A stretch of 37,742 nucleotides of DNA from Calothrix sp. CSU_2_0 (lineage in GTDB: Bacteria > Cyanobacteriota > Cyanobacteriia > Cyanobacteriales > Nostocaceae): NCBI GenBank assembly GCA_012034595.1, contig JAAUPE010000065.1:1-37742 (forward strand), written 5' to 3'. Positions 26,992 to 35,326 of this stretch are shown here, in pieces (positions within the stretch are counted from its first letter, which is position 1; the number at the start of each line of letters is the position of its first letter). The position numbers and the translations under genes were made by a program. The notes beneath the pieces are model-generated. The model made no database searches, was not told where the DNA came from, and saw only the letters and a list, made by a program, of their open reading frames with translations.

Positions 26992-27618
26992 TCAGTAATT
27001 ATTACTAGTGCGAGGACTGCGGGCACCAACAGCAGAACCAATCATTGATGCAATTAATCCTAACAGGGAACCAAATACAAACCACCACAAACCTTGACGG
27101 ATTGCAGATGCAGTTTCACGCGCTTGTTGGGCAGTAACGTTCGTTTGGGGAACATTAACACCACCTTGCTGCTGTACTTGGTTAATAACTTCACCAGCAT
27201 TTGATGCGGCAACTCCAAACGCACCAGAGACACCGCTTGCAAGTAGCCAAGAACTAACTGCTAAAGTTGTTGCCCAGAGGATTGCACCGTTGAGTAGTGC
27301 GGTATTCCGGTTCATTGGACCGCAAGCACGGGCTGTTACCCAACCACCTGTGAATAAAGAAATTAATAAAGCGATAGTTGACCAAATACCAACATTACTA
27401 GCCACATCTCCAGCGATAGTTCTAGGTCTACCAGAGCCTTCTACGCTACCTGCTCCAATTGCGGAAAACATGGCACTTAAAATTAATTGTGTAGCTAATG
27501 CAACCAACAAACCGGAGATGATTGGTCCCCAACGAACGCGATCGTGATAATCAGTAACTCGACTCACAACTACTGGCTCTTGGATCACATCATCTCCAAC
27601 CCGATTTACATATGACAT
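26992..27618 (-). CDS. Four-helix membrane protein of unknown function
   Basis: The 208-aa protein has a soluble N-terminus (MSYVNRVGDDVIQEPVVVSR, followed by VRWG). Four hydrophobic spans follow: about 32-55 (ISGLLVALATQLILSAMFSA), 73-92 (IWSTIALLISLFTGGWV), 104-130 (TALLNGAILWATTLAVSSWL) and 176-198 (LWWFVFGSLLGLIASMIGSA). A periplasmic or lumenal-type loop with QVQQQGGVNVPQTNVTAQQA separates helices 3 and 4. Glycine and alanine are abundant in the helices. No catalytic motif is seen; proteins of this shape are widely annotated only as hypothetical membrane proteins. It is monocistronic with a clear terminator. Confidence 0.82.
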   Translation of the reverse strand: MSYVNRVGDDVIQEPVVVSRVTDYHDRVRWGPIISGLLVALATQLILSAMFSAIGAGSVEGSGRPRTIAGDVASNVGIWSTIALLISLFTGGWVTARACGPMNRNTALLNGAILWATTLAVSSWLLASGVSGAFGVAASNAGEVINQVQQQGGVNVPQTNVTAQQARETASAIRQGLWWFVFGSLLGLIASMIGSAVGARSPRTSNNY

Positions 27619-28182
27619 AACTTAAATTTTCTCCTGACTAATTGAGTAAAGTTTTTTCTGGTATATTACATCTTTGTTTGTAATTAAATGATAAATACAG
27701 TTTGCAGGTATCTATCACTAGAAATAGATATTTAATCTATCTTTGGTAATAAAAATTAGCGGATTACAAATAAATCTCAAATAACCGTAATTTAATATGC
27801 AGAAATTTGAACTTTTATAATATTCTCTTAAATAACTAAAGCCTAAAATCATTGGCTGATATCTGGTTACTAAGTAACTTTTCAGTGGTTGTTTAGTAAT
27901 TTAGCTGGGAAAAATTGTCTTATTTTCCTATTAGCTGCTAGTGAGTGATGACACAGCTTTTTGCAAAGAAATATTGCAAGAATTACATTTAATATTTTTT
28001 AAAAATGTATATAGACTAAGGGAATGTTTTAAAAGTGTCTTTTTCTGTCATTTTGTAGCTTAGTTCGCCATAGAAGTGTGCTGCGATCGCATAGCGTATC
28101 CGTAAAGTGCATTGATTAGGGTGGGTTAGCGCTTAAAGTAACCCACTAATTTTAGAGATTGACTGCGTTACAGACTATCTTC
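27619..28182. other. Gene-free spacer with dispersed repeats
   Basis: A+T-rich, with no supported ORF. Near its right end is a small dispersed repeat (GCGATCGCATAGCGTATCCG, starting at 28084) and a hairpin at 28115-28150 (GTGGGTTA with TAACCCAC, extended by ATTAG/CTAAT with two unpaired G). The hairpin lies 33 bases after the stop of the YbjQ gene and may terminate it. Confidence 0.55.
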
Positions 28183-28509
28183 CTAACGTATCTTGACCGC
28201 AGTACCAGAAGCGGTAATCAGGATAAGAACTCCAGATTGGTCAATATTAATAGTACCAGTATCGATTTCGATACCTATCACTGCATCCGCTCCTAAACGT
28301 CTGGCACGCTGTTCGAGTTCGCTTAATGCTTTCTGCTGTCCTTCTTCAAATAGCCTTTCATAGCTTCCAGTGCGTCCACCAACGATATCGCGGATGCCTG
28401 CAAAAAAATCGCGCAAGAAATTACTGCCATAAACGACTTCTGCGGTAACAATTCCCAAATAGGACTGAACTATGACATCTTGGATTACATCTGTAGTTGT
28501 TAAAATCAT
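28183..28509 (-). CDS. YbjQ/UPF0145 family protein
   Basis: The 108-aa product has the full YbjQ pattern: a TTTDVIQ start (usually xTTxxxxG), YLGIVTAEVVYGSNFLRDFF, AGIRDIVGGRTGSYERLFEE, ALSELEQRARRLGADAVIGI and a C-terminal TASGTAVKI. The family forms small beta-rich pentamer-type assemblies and was once called a heavy-metal-binding domain; its function is unsettled. It is soluble with no signal peptide. It is monocistronic, with a hairpin downstream; ATG at 28509 is the only reasonable start. Confidence 0.92.
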   Translation of the reverse strand: MILTTTDVIQDVIVQSYLGIVTAEVVYGSNFLRDFFAGIRDIVGGRTGSYERLFEEGQQKALSELEQRARRLGADAVIGIEIDTGTINIDQSGVLILITASGTAVKIR

Positions 28510-28809
28510 TGTTTTTCCTCAAAAACATCAGAATGGTTCGTGTTGGTCTTATTAATTTGAGTTTTCCGGGTTTAATGCATCAAGAGATTGGATAACTTAG
28601 AACAGTTTTTTGATTCGATGAAATTGATAATAATCCCACTAATTACCATTTCTACAAGATTCTAGAGTCGGGGAACATACTCAATTCATCGTAAATCTTT
28701 TGTAAAAGTAAAGATATGGAGTTTTCAAATCTGGAAAATTTTGTTTTAATATACAAGCAATCTCGGAAATTGTAAAAAAAAGTTACAAAAGTCTTTCAGG
28801 TAATTTACT

Positions 28810-29490
28810 GTGTACAATCGAACATCGCTGATTATAAGTTTTCTCTTATTCGGAAGCATTTCAGTAACAGTACCATCAGTAGCTCAAGCTCAGGTATTGG
28901 TAGCGCAACGAACAACTCAAGAAGTTAAGCAGTTGCTCGATGAAGGACGCAGACTTGTAGATTCAGGAGATTATAGTGGTGCAATAAGTGTTTATCAGCA
29001 AGCTGCCAATCTCGAACCGAAAAATGCCTCTATTCATTCAGGTATCGGTTATTTGTATGCGCTGCAAGGGAACCTTCAGTCTTCGTTATCTTCATACCGT
29101 CGTGCAGTCTCGCTGAACCCCAACAATGCGGATTTTCAATATGCATTAGGTTACGTTAGCGGCAATTTGGGTGATAACCGCACTGCGAAGGATGCATATC
29201 GTAAGGCAATTCAACTCAATCGCAATAACGTTAATTCTTATCTAGGGTTAGCAACTGTTTTGCTGCGTTTGGGTGATAATACAAGTGCAATGTGGGCAAC
29301 AGAACAGGCTATGAACTTGGATAGAAACCATCCCCAAGTTTTTGAGTTACGCGGTACATTTTTAATGAAACAGGGTAAATCGAAAGATGCGATCGCACTA
29401 TTCAAACGAGCGCGAGATATTTACGAAAGACAAGGTAAGCAAGAAAATGTTAGTCGTATCGATCAGACGCTACGAAAAATAGGAGGATGA
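28810..29490 (+). CDS. Exported TPR-repeat protein
   Basis: The 226-aa protein starts with a signal peptide (TSLIISFLLFGSISVTVPSV, cut probable after AQAQ around residue 28). About five TPR units follow from residue 35: SGDYSGAISVYQQAANLEPK, LQGNLQSSLSSYRRAVSLNP, LGDNRTAKDAYRKAIQLNRN, LGDNTSAMWATEQAMNLDRN and a last QGKSKDAIALFKRARD. It is therefore a periplasmic or lumenal protein-interaction scaffold of unknown partner. The start is GTG at 28810, with an AGG about 10 bases upstream; no internal ATG would keep the signal peptide, which supports the GTG. A heptamer repeat with small insertions follows the stop. Confidence 0.85.
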   Translation: MYNRTSLIISFLLFGSISVTVPSVAQAQVLVAQRTTQEVKQLLDEGRRLVDSGDYSGAISVYQQAANLEPKNASIHSGIGYLYALQGNLQSSLSSYRRAVSLNPNNADFQYALGYVSGNLGDNRTAKDAYRKAIQLNRNNVNSYLGLATVLLRLGDNTSAMWATEQAMNLDRNHPQVFELRGTFLMKQGKSKDAIALFKRARDIYERQGKQENVSRIDQTLRKIGG

Positions 29491-29495
29491 GGGGA

Positions 29496-29632
29496 TTTTG
29501 GATTTTAGATTTTGGATTTTGGATACATTCGCTGTCGCTCAGTACAAGCTTTGGATTTTAGATTTTAGATTTTGGATTTTGGATACATTCGCTGTCGCTC
29601 AGTACAAGTTTTGGATTTTGAATTTTGTGGAA
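29496..29632. repeat. Heptameric repeat (GGATTTT/AGATTTT) carrying two copies of a 25-base element
   Basis: The array of GGATTTT/AGATTTT units is interrupted twice by the identical TACATTCGCTGTCGCTCAGT followed by ACAAG, at 29524-29548 and 29584-29608, exactly 60 bases apart. The flanking heptamers are also largely repeated. Elements of this size inside heptameric repeats are known in Nostoc as small dispersed repeats (SDRs). Confidence 0.9.
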
Positions 29633-29823
29633 AGTTGCGTGTGGAGGAGTTTAAGCAAACTTTTCAAGACGGAGTTTAGATTTTAGATTGCTTCAATATA
29701 TTGTGGTGTGAGTGATTTTTTGACTATAAACTATCAAATAAACGTCCCCTCGGTTCGATAAAACTATTTTCCTAGTTTGAGGGGTGCATTGTTATTTATA
29801 TTATTTTAAAGAGGCTAACCAAA

Positions 29824-30558
29824 TTGCAATCAAGATTGCGGATGCTTCTGGGATTTTATAAATTAAAGAGATTAATGCATAAATTATTACTGAATTTTCA
29901 AGATGAAAAGCTCTTACGACAGGCTTTGACTCATCGTTCCTATGTTAACGAAAATCCTGGCGAAATTCATAACGAGCGACTGGAGTTTTTAGGGGATGCT
30001 TTACTAACATTTATTAGTGGTGAATATCTCTATCGAAAATATCCGGATTTTGCAGAAGATGAAATGACTCGACGCAGATCGGCATTAGTTGAAGAAAAAC
30101 AGCTTGCCAAGTTTGCGATCGCAGTTGGTTTAAACTCGAAGATGCGCTTAGGTAGAGGAGCGATTCAGGATGGAGGATTTCAAAGTCCCAATCTATTGAG
30201 TAGCACCTTTGAAGCGGTAGTGGGAGCTTATTATTTAGATCGCGATCGCAATATCGAAAAAATTCGTCCAATTATCGAAGATTTGTTTGATTCTGTCCCG
30301 CAAACGACGGTTGAAGTCCGTTCCAATGTAGATTCCAAAAATCGATTTCAAGAGTGGGTACAGAGCAATTTCGGTACAATGCTGCCTAACTACGTCACCG
30401 AACGCAGTGGTGGTTTGGATCACGCACCAGAGTATTTAGCTAAGGTTTTGGTTAGCGATCGCGTTTACGGTGTCGGCAAAGGATGTGGCAAGAAAGAAGC
30501 TGAAAAGTGCGCTGCTGAAGATGCTTTATCTAAGTTGAAAAAACAGGGATTAATTTAG
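29824..30558 (+). CDS. rnc: Ribonuclease III
   Basis: This double-strand-specific endoribonuclease processes rRNA precursors and structured mRNAs. It has the catalytic RNase III domain with the signature HNERLEFLGDALLTFISGEY, TRRRSALVEEKQLAKFAIAV, and SSTFEAVVGAYYLDRDRNIE with the second acidic pair. A C-terminal dsRNA-binding domain follows (SKNRFQEWVQSNFG, PEYLAKVLVSDRVYGVGKGC, GKKEAEKCAAEDALSKL). The frame opens at TTG 29824, which has AGAGG nine bases upstream; ATG at 29842 (239 - 1 = 238 aa product) and ATG at 29875 are alternatives. I keep the TTG because only it has a ribosome binding site. It is monocistronic. Confidence 0.92.
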   Translation: MQSRLRMLLGFYKLKRLMHKLLLNFQDEKLLRQALTHRSYVNENPGEIHNERLEFLGDALLTFISGEYLYRKYPDFAEDEMTRRRSALVEEKQLAKFAIAVGLNSKMRLGRGAIQDGGFQSPNLLSSTFEAVVGAYYLDRDRNIEKIRPIIEDLFDSVPQTTVEVRSNVDSKNRFQEWVQSNFGTMLPNYVTERSGGLDHAPEYLAKVLVSDRVYGVGKGCGKKEAEKCAAEDALSKLKKQGLI

Positions 30559-31296
30559 TGTTGCGATCGGCAATATTCTGAGGTTGAGGAAGTTGAAATA
30601 TTGATTAAGCAAAAGTTAGAACAGTTCAAAATCAGTTAGAAAATCAAAGCTGTTAAAATACAAATAAATTCAGCAGTTTTCGTTTAATCATGCGATCGCT
30701 GGAGCAATTGACACCAGTACCAAAGTAATTTACTTGTATATTTACTTTCTTTCCATAGCAATAAAAAGCCGCTTTTTCCTCAATATAAATACGCAAATCA
30801 AGCTATTTAGGTTTTGATTATTACATTTGTTTGTGGGTGCGATCGCCGTCGAACTCACGTCATCCAAAGCTATCCTCTAGAAACCCGTGTTTCTCCCTCA
30901 CGATAAATATCAGATCGAGTACACAAGAACCAGAAACCGGGTTTCTTGCAAACGACAAAACCCCGAATAACCAAATAATTAGTTTTTTCCGATATTATTT
31001 CTTGGGTTAAGTGATTTCACCCAAGATTTTCGATAAATTACAGAAATTATTTAAACAATCAAATCTCCAAAAATAACATTTTAAATATAAAAAAAAACGG
31101 CTCTTCGGTTATTTTTATGGAAAACTTGGTTAAAAATCATTGAAACCCTTATTCTATAAGCGTTTCGGATTTAAAAAGCACCATAATCCTTTATAACCCT
31201 TGTCATGCAAGGATTTTGTTCTAATCAATACTCAATGTCAATAAAAGTAACGCAAGAGCCAAAAAAACTGCGATCAGGTAGAAACATAAATTTAAT
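30559..31296. other. Gene-free spacer with small palindromic repeats
   Basis: No supported ORF. AGAAACCCGTGTTTCT (30879-30894) and AGAAACCGGGTTTCT (30932-30946) are two members of a palindromic repeat common in cyanobacterial spacers, about 50 bases apart. A further inverted repeat, AATCCTT (31185-31191) with AAGGATT (31209-31215), follows. GCGATCGC octamers occur at 30693-30700 and GCGATCGCC at 30839. Confidence 0.5.
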
Positions 31297-31500
31297 TTAT
31301 TTGTCGTAAATATGGAAATTTTTGGTTACGCTACGCTTCACCCAACCTACAAAAAATTGCGATTCTACTACCCAGCGATTTGTTGGCGATAACTTTCCTT
31401 CAAACGAAAGTGAGAATTTTTCCGCGATCGCTGGTGTTTCCTCTCTTTCTCTGTACATAGTTCTATCTGATACTAGTTTCCCCTGGCTGAGGTAATGCAA
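31297..31500 (-). pseudogene. Probable N-terminal remnant of an IS5-like transposase
   Basis: Within this frame the stretch from 31458, MYREREETPAIAEKFSLSFE then GKLSPTNRWVV, resembles the N-terminus of a transposase group that begins MYR(K/R)E...F.LPFGGKL...NRWV. After about 32 residues the similarity ends and the frame runs into a dispersed repeat (31324-31350, GGTTACGCTACGCTTCACCC) and stops. No further transposase sequence follows, so only a relic remains. The family call is from memory of the motif and is tentative. Confidence 0.4.
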
Positions 31501-31673
31501 GTATTTTTCGCTATTTTTGCCTTTTTTCTTGCACTTGAATATATTTCTCTGGTCTGATATCTTTGCACAGACTCCTTTTTCTATTTTTTCAGCAAGCCCT
31601 AACTACGTTGATGCTTGCTATAATTTATACTTTTGTTACTATGTAGAGAATAGTAGGAGTGAGTCTCTTTTTT

Positions 31674-32261
31674 ATGTTTAATTTCTTACAAAGACTTATT
31701 TACAAAATTAGTATTGGGTTGTTACTGAGTCTCGGCTATTCTCTTAGTGCTGTTGCTGTTGAAGCATTTGTTGCGCCTGAATCTGGTACTAAGTGGTCTG
31801 AAGTTATCGAGCATCCATTGGAGGGTTCAACAGTTTATGATATTGATAAAAGGGGTCGTAAAGGGATACTACGCAGTAGTTGGTCTAGAGCAGGAATTCG
31901 CTTTACTCATAACTATTCTGTAGAGTACATCGATCGTATGGAGACAAGGGAAAACATCCAGCGAATTCCTCAGTATGATGGAAATGGAAACGTTACAGAC
32001 TATCAGGAAATAGTCGGTTACGAACAAGTTCCAGTCTATGGGGTGAAAGAATTTGAGCGCAGTCCTGAATCCATTCGCTTTAATATTAATCAGCAAACTT
32101 TTGTCTATGAATCAGGTGCTGTTTCTCCTGAGTTAGGCAATGCATTGGCAAATGCGCCAAATCAAACAATGCGTATCAAATTATTATGGCAGAACGGAAA
32201 GACTACTGAGGCGAAAATCGGCAAAGGAACTGTTCAAGCCTGGAAGAAGATTTTTCAGTAG
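31674..32261 (+). CDS. Exported protein of unknown function
   Basis: The 195-aa product has a signal peptide (RLIYKISIGLLLSLGYSLSA, cut near AVAVEA). The mature part is about 170 residues, rich in beta-favouring sequence: SRAGIRFTHNYSVEYIDRME, VTDYQEIVGYEQVPVYGVKE and TMRIKLLWQNGKTTEAKIGK. It resembles no family I can name. The frame opens with GTG at 31659, but that codon overlaps the AGGAG (31655-31659); ATG at 31674, 14 bases after it, gives the better start. It is isolated: a transposase relic upstream, 413 bases of spacer downstream and a convergent leuS. Confidence 0.75.
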   Translation: MFNFLQRLIYKISIGLLLSLGYSLSAVAVEAFVAPESGTKWSEVIEHPLEGSTVYDIDKRGRKGILRSSWSRAGIRFTHNYSVEYIDRMETRENIQRIPQYDGNGNVTDYQEIVGYEQVPVYGVKEFERSPESIRFNINQQTFVYESGAVSPELGNALANAPNQTMRIKLLWQNGKTTEAKIGKGTVQAWKKIFQ

Positions 32262-32674
32262 TACGATCGCAATCTTCTGTAAGTGGGGTTCTATTTCGTT
32301 ACACCTAAAAAATTGTATGAAGAAAACGGAAATTATTTAAACTACCAAAAGATTTAAAATTAGGGTTTTAATTAAAGCTTGCGGAATAAAGCTAGAATAT
32401 AATCAAAATAGGGGTTTCAATCCTTTTTATTCCAAGCAAGTGCAAGATTATAGTATTTAGAAGCTCAAAATCCTTGCATTTTGATGGAAAATTATGGGGT
32501 AAATTTAGAAACTAATGCTCAAAGCTACTATTTTGTGGGCTGTGTAGCATCTAGGTTCGTTTTATAGAGTTTTTCAGCAGACCCTAATTACATAAAATTG
32601 TTGGGTTGATTCTAAAATCATCCCTCCCCGCAAATGAATGCAGGAAGGGAAAAACCTAAAACTCAAACTAAAAC
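32262..32674. other. Spacer between convergent genes
   Basis: A+T-rich with no supported ORF; the 66-aa frame starting at 32140 overlaps the upstream gene and looks spurious. The leuS terminator candidate at 32621-32650 lies here. A GGTTTCAATCC at about 32412 resembles the end of cyanobacterial CRISPR repeats but stands alone. Confidence 0.5.
32621..32650 (-). terminator. Probable leuS terminator
   Basis: TCCCTCCCCGCA and TGCAGGAAGGGA pair at 10 of 12 positions around a 6-base loop, 25 bases after the leuS stop on the minus strand. The following TGATTTTAG is only weakly U-rich. Confidence 0.5.
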
Positions 32675-35281
32675 CTAAACAACGACAAAATTAACCAACT
32701 TACCCGGAACAACGATCGCCTTTTTAATCTCCTTACCTTCAAGATGTTTTTTGGCTACTTCCGACTCACGGGCAAGTTGTTCTAAAGCATCCTTATCCAA
32801 ACCAGATGGAGCTTGCAAATCTCCGCGTTTTTTACCGTTGATTTGAATTACCAAAGTAATTTCGTCGGTAATCAAAGCTTCCGGATCGAACTTTAACCAA
32901 GATTGCTGGTGTACCGATTCCGTATTACCCAATTGCTTCCACAATTCCTCGGCAATGTGAGGAGCAAAGGGAGCCAGTAACAAAACTAACGTATTTACAC
33001 CCTCACTATAAACCCGCGAATCTTTACAACTGGCATCAGTAACCGCATTACTCAACTTCATCAACTCAGAAATTGCAGTATTAAATTGATAGCCACCTTC
33101 CACATCTTCCGTAATTTCCTTAATAGCCGTATGTATCGATCGCCGCAAATCCTTTTCGATTTTGGTCAATTTATCTACTTGCAAGGGCTTAGAGTTTTTC
33201 GCTGAACTTCCCCCAGAAGCAACGTAATCTGTCACCAATCGCCAAACCCGATTCAAAAAGCGATATTGTCCTTCAACATCCGACTCATCCCATTCTAAAT
33301 CCTTTTCCGGTGGTGCTTTGAACAAACAGAACATCCGAGCCGTATCGATGCCGTATTTCGCCATCACATCCTCTGGAGCGACACCGTTACCCTTAGATTT
33401 GGACATGGTTGCATAAACTAATTGTAATGGTTCTCCGGTTTTCGGGTCGCGGGGGTCGGCTGCATTCACTAAACTGGTGGGAACCCATTTATCCTTATCG
33501 GCTTTGTTCGGGTTCATATAGGTCAAACCCTGCACCATTCCTTGGGTTAACAACCGTTGGAAGGGTTCGTCGAAATTCAACAAACCGCGATCGCGTAACA
33601 CTTTGGTAAAGAAGCGGGAATACAACAGGTGTAAAATCGCATGTTCGATACCCCCAACATATTGATCCACAGGCATAAAGTCGTTAACTTTCGACTTGTC
33701 AAAGACCTGATTTTCGTTTTTTGCATCGGTAAATCGCAAGTAATACCACGACGAATCAATAAATGTGTCCATCGTATCGGTTTCCCGTTTTGCTGGTGTC
33801 CCACAACTGGGACAAGGTACATTTACCCAACTTTCCAAATTCGCCAAAGGAGAACCACCACGTCCCGTCAATTCCACATTATCAGGTAACTGTACGGGTA
33901 AATCAGCATCGGGTACGGGAACAGCACCGCATTCGGGACAGTGAATAATGGGAATTGGTGCCCCCCAATATCTTTGTCGGGAAATTAACCAATCCCGCAA
34001 ACGGTATTGAATTCGTGCTTTACCAAAACCTTGTTGTTCGGCATATTCAATGATCGCACTTTTCCCATCACTCGAATTCATCCCATCGAATTGCTGGGAA
34101 TTTACTAATATTCCAGCTTCGGTATATGCGGTTTTGGGGGACACAAAATCAGGAGACGCAAAATTTTGCGTCTCTACATTATTATTTTCGACGATTACAA
34201 CTTTGATGGGTAAATTTTGGTCTTTGGCAAATTTGAAATCCCTGGCATCATGGGCAGGAACTCCCATTACTGCACCCGTACCATATTCATACAACACATA
34301 ATCAGCAATCCAAATGGGTATTTCTTCCCCTGTAAATGGATTAATTGCTTTTGCCCCCGTAGGAATCCCCCGCTTGGGTTTATCTTCTGCGGTTCGTTCC
34401 AATTCAGTTTGGTTTGCCACTTCCTTGACAAATGCCTCAACTGCGGCTTTGTTTGCGGTTGTCGTTACTTCGGCTGTCAATGGATGTTCTGGAGCCAAAA
34501 CCACATAGCTGACACCATATACAGTATCGGGACGGGTTGTATACACAGCAATTTTTCCATCCATCCCCACAATCGGGAACTCCAAATAAGCTCCCGTCGA
34601 TTTCCCAATCCAGTTCGCCTGCATCAACTTGACCCGTTCAGGCCATCCCGTCAATTTGTCAAGGTCATTTAATAATTCTTCAGCATAATCAGTAATCTTC
34701 AAAAACCACTGTCGTAATAATTTTCGCTCAACGATCGCACCACTTCGCCAAGAACGTCCTTCGCTATCCACCTGTTCGTTAGCAACCACAGTTTGGTCAA
34801 TTGGGTCCCAATTGACCGCAGCTTCCTTTTGATAAGCCAATCCAGCCGCAAAAAATTGCAAAAATATCCATTGCGTCCACCGATAATAATCGGGAGAACA
34901 AGTAGCCAATTCCGTATCCCAATCGATCGAGTAACCCAAACGCTGCAACTGCGATCGCATTTGTTCGATATTTTGATAAGTCCACTTCGATGGTGGTACA
35001 CCCCTATCGATAGCGGCATTTTCCGCAGGCAAACCAAAAGCATCCCAACCCATCGGATGGAGAACCCGATAACCCTGCATCCGCTTGAGACGTGCGATCG
35101 CATCTGTAATTGTATAGTTACGGACGTGACCCATGTGCAAACTCCCCGATGGGTACGGGAACATGGATAAAGCGTAGAATTTTGGCTTATTCGAGTCGTG
35201 TTGAGTTTTGTCTAAGCCAAGTTCAGCCCATGTTTTTTGCCATTTTTCCTCAATCTCTGCCGGGTTGTATCGGGACTCCAC
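32675..35281 (-). CDS. leuS: Leucyl-tRNA synthetase
   Basis: This class I aminoacyl-tRNA synthetase charges tRNA-Leu in the cytoplasm. The 868-aa protein has the HIGH-type motif in [19 protein letters not shown] (about residues 41-59), the CP1 editing domain with TTRPDTVYG and [33 protein letters not shown], zinc-like CPSCGT, and the KMSKS-type loop [11 protein letters not shown] (about residue 628). The C-terminal anticodon-binding part follows. The start is GTG at 35281, with AGGAG eight bases upstream. An unusual segment at about residues 366-380 ([13 protein letters not shown]) is encoded by a perfect palindrome lying in-frame. A tnpB element sits immediately upstream on the same strand. 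Confidence 0.96.
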   Translation of the reverse strand: MESRYNPAEIEEKWQKTWAELGLDKTQHDSNKPKFYALSMFPYPSGSLHMGHVRNYTITDAIARLKRMQGYRVLHPMGWDAFGLPAENAAIDRGVPPSKWTYQNIEQMRSQLQRLGYSIDWDTELATCSPDYYRWTQWIFLQFFAAGLAYQKEAAVNWDPIDQTVVANEQVDSEGRSWRSGAIVERKLLRQWFLKITDYAEELLNDLDKLTGWPERVKLMQANWIGKSTGAYLEFPIVGMDGKIAVYTTRPDTVYGVSYVVLAPEHPLTAEVTTTANKAAVEAFVKEVANQTELERTAEDKPKRGIPTGAKAINPFTGEEIPIWIADYVLYEYGTGAVMGVPAHDARDFKFAKDQNLPIKVVIVENNNVETQNFASPDFVSPKTAYTEAGILVNSQQFDGMNSSDGKSAIIEYAEQQGFGKARIQYRLRDWLISRQRYWGAPIPIIHCPECGAVPVPDADLPVQLPDNVELTGRGGSPLANLESWVNVPCPSCGTPAKRETDTMDTFIDSSWYYLRFTDAKNENQVFDKSKVNDFMPVDQYVGGIEHAILHLLYSRFFTKVLRDRGLLNFDEPFQRLLTQGMVQGLTYMNPNKADKDKWVPTSLVNAADPRDPKTGEPLQLVYATMSKSKGNGVAPEDVMAKYGIDTARMFCLFKAPPEKDLEWDESDVEGQYRFLNRVWRLVTDYVASGGSSAKNSKPLQVDKLTKIEKDLRRSIHTAIKEITEDVEGGYQFNTAISELMKLSNAVTDASCKDSRVYSEGVNTLVLLLAPFAPHIAEELWKQLGNTESVHQQSWLKFDPEALITDEITLVIQINGKKRGDLQAPSGLDKDALEQLARESEVAKKHLEGKEIKKAIVVPGKLVNFVVV
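34153..34174. repeat. Perfect palindrome inside the leuS reading frame
   Basis: GAGACGCAAAA is followed directly by its complement, 22 bases, within leuS just after the editing-domain motif. It codes for ETQNFAS and neighbours, in a loop that is short in other LeuS. GAGACGC/GCGTCTC palindromes are dispersed repeats elsewhere in this window, so this looks like an insertion kept in frame. Confidence 0.7.
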
Positions 35282-35326
35282 TGAAAATACTCCTATTCAC
35301 ATAAATATTTTTTCTGCCTACATATT

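Noticed and set aside
29498-29686. 62-aa frame rich in Phe/Trp/Leu
   Set aside because: Repeat translation of GGATTTT/AGATTTT units and the small repeats; not a gene.
34217-34672. 151-aa plus-strand frame opposite leuS
   Set aside because: Shadow of the leuS editing domain; composition is not protein-like, and neighbouring frames there overlap each other.
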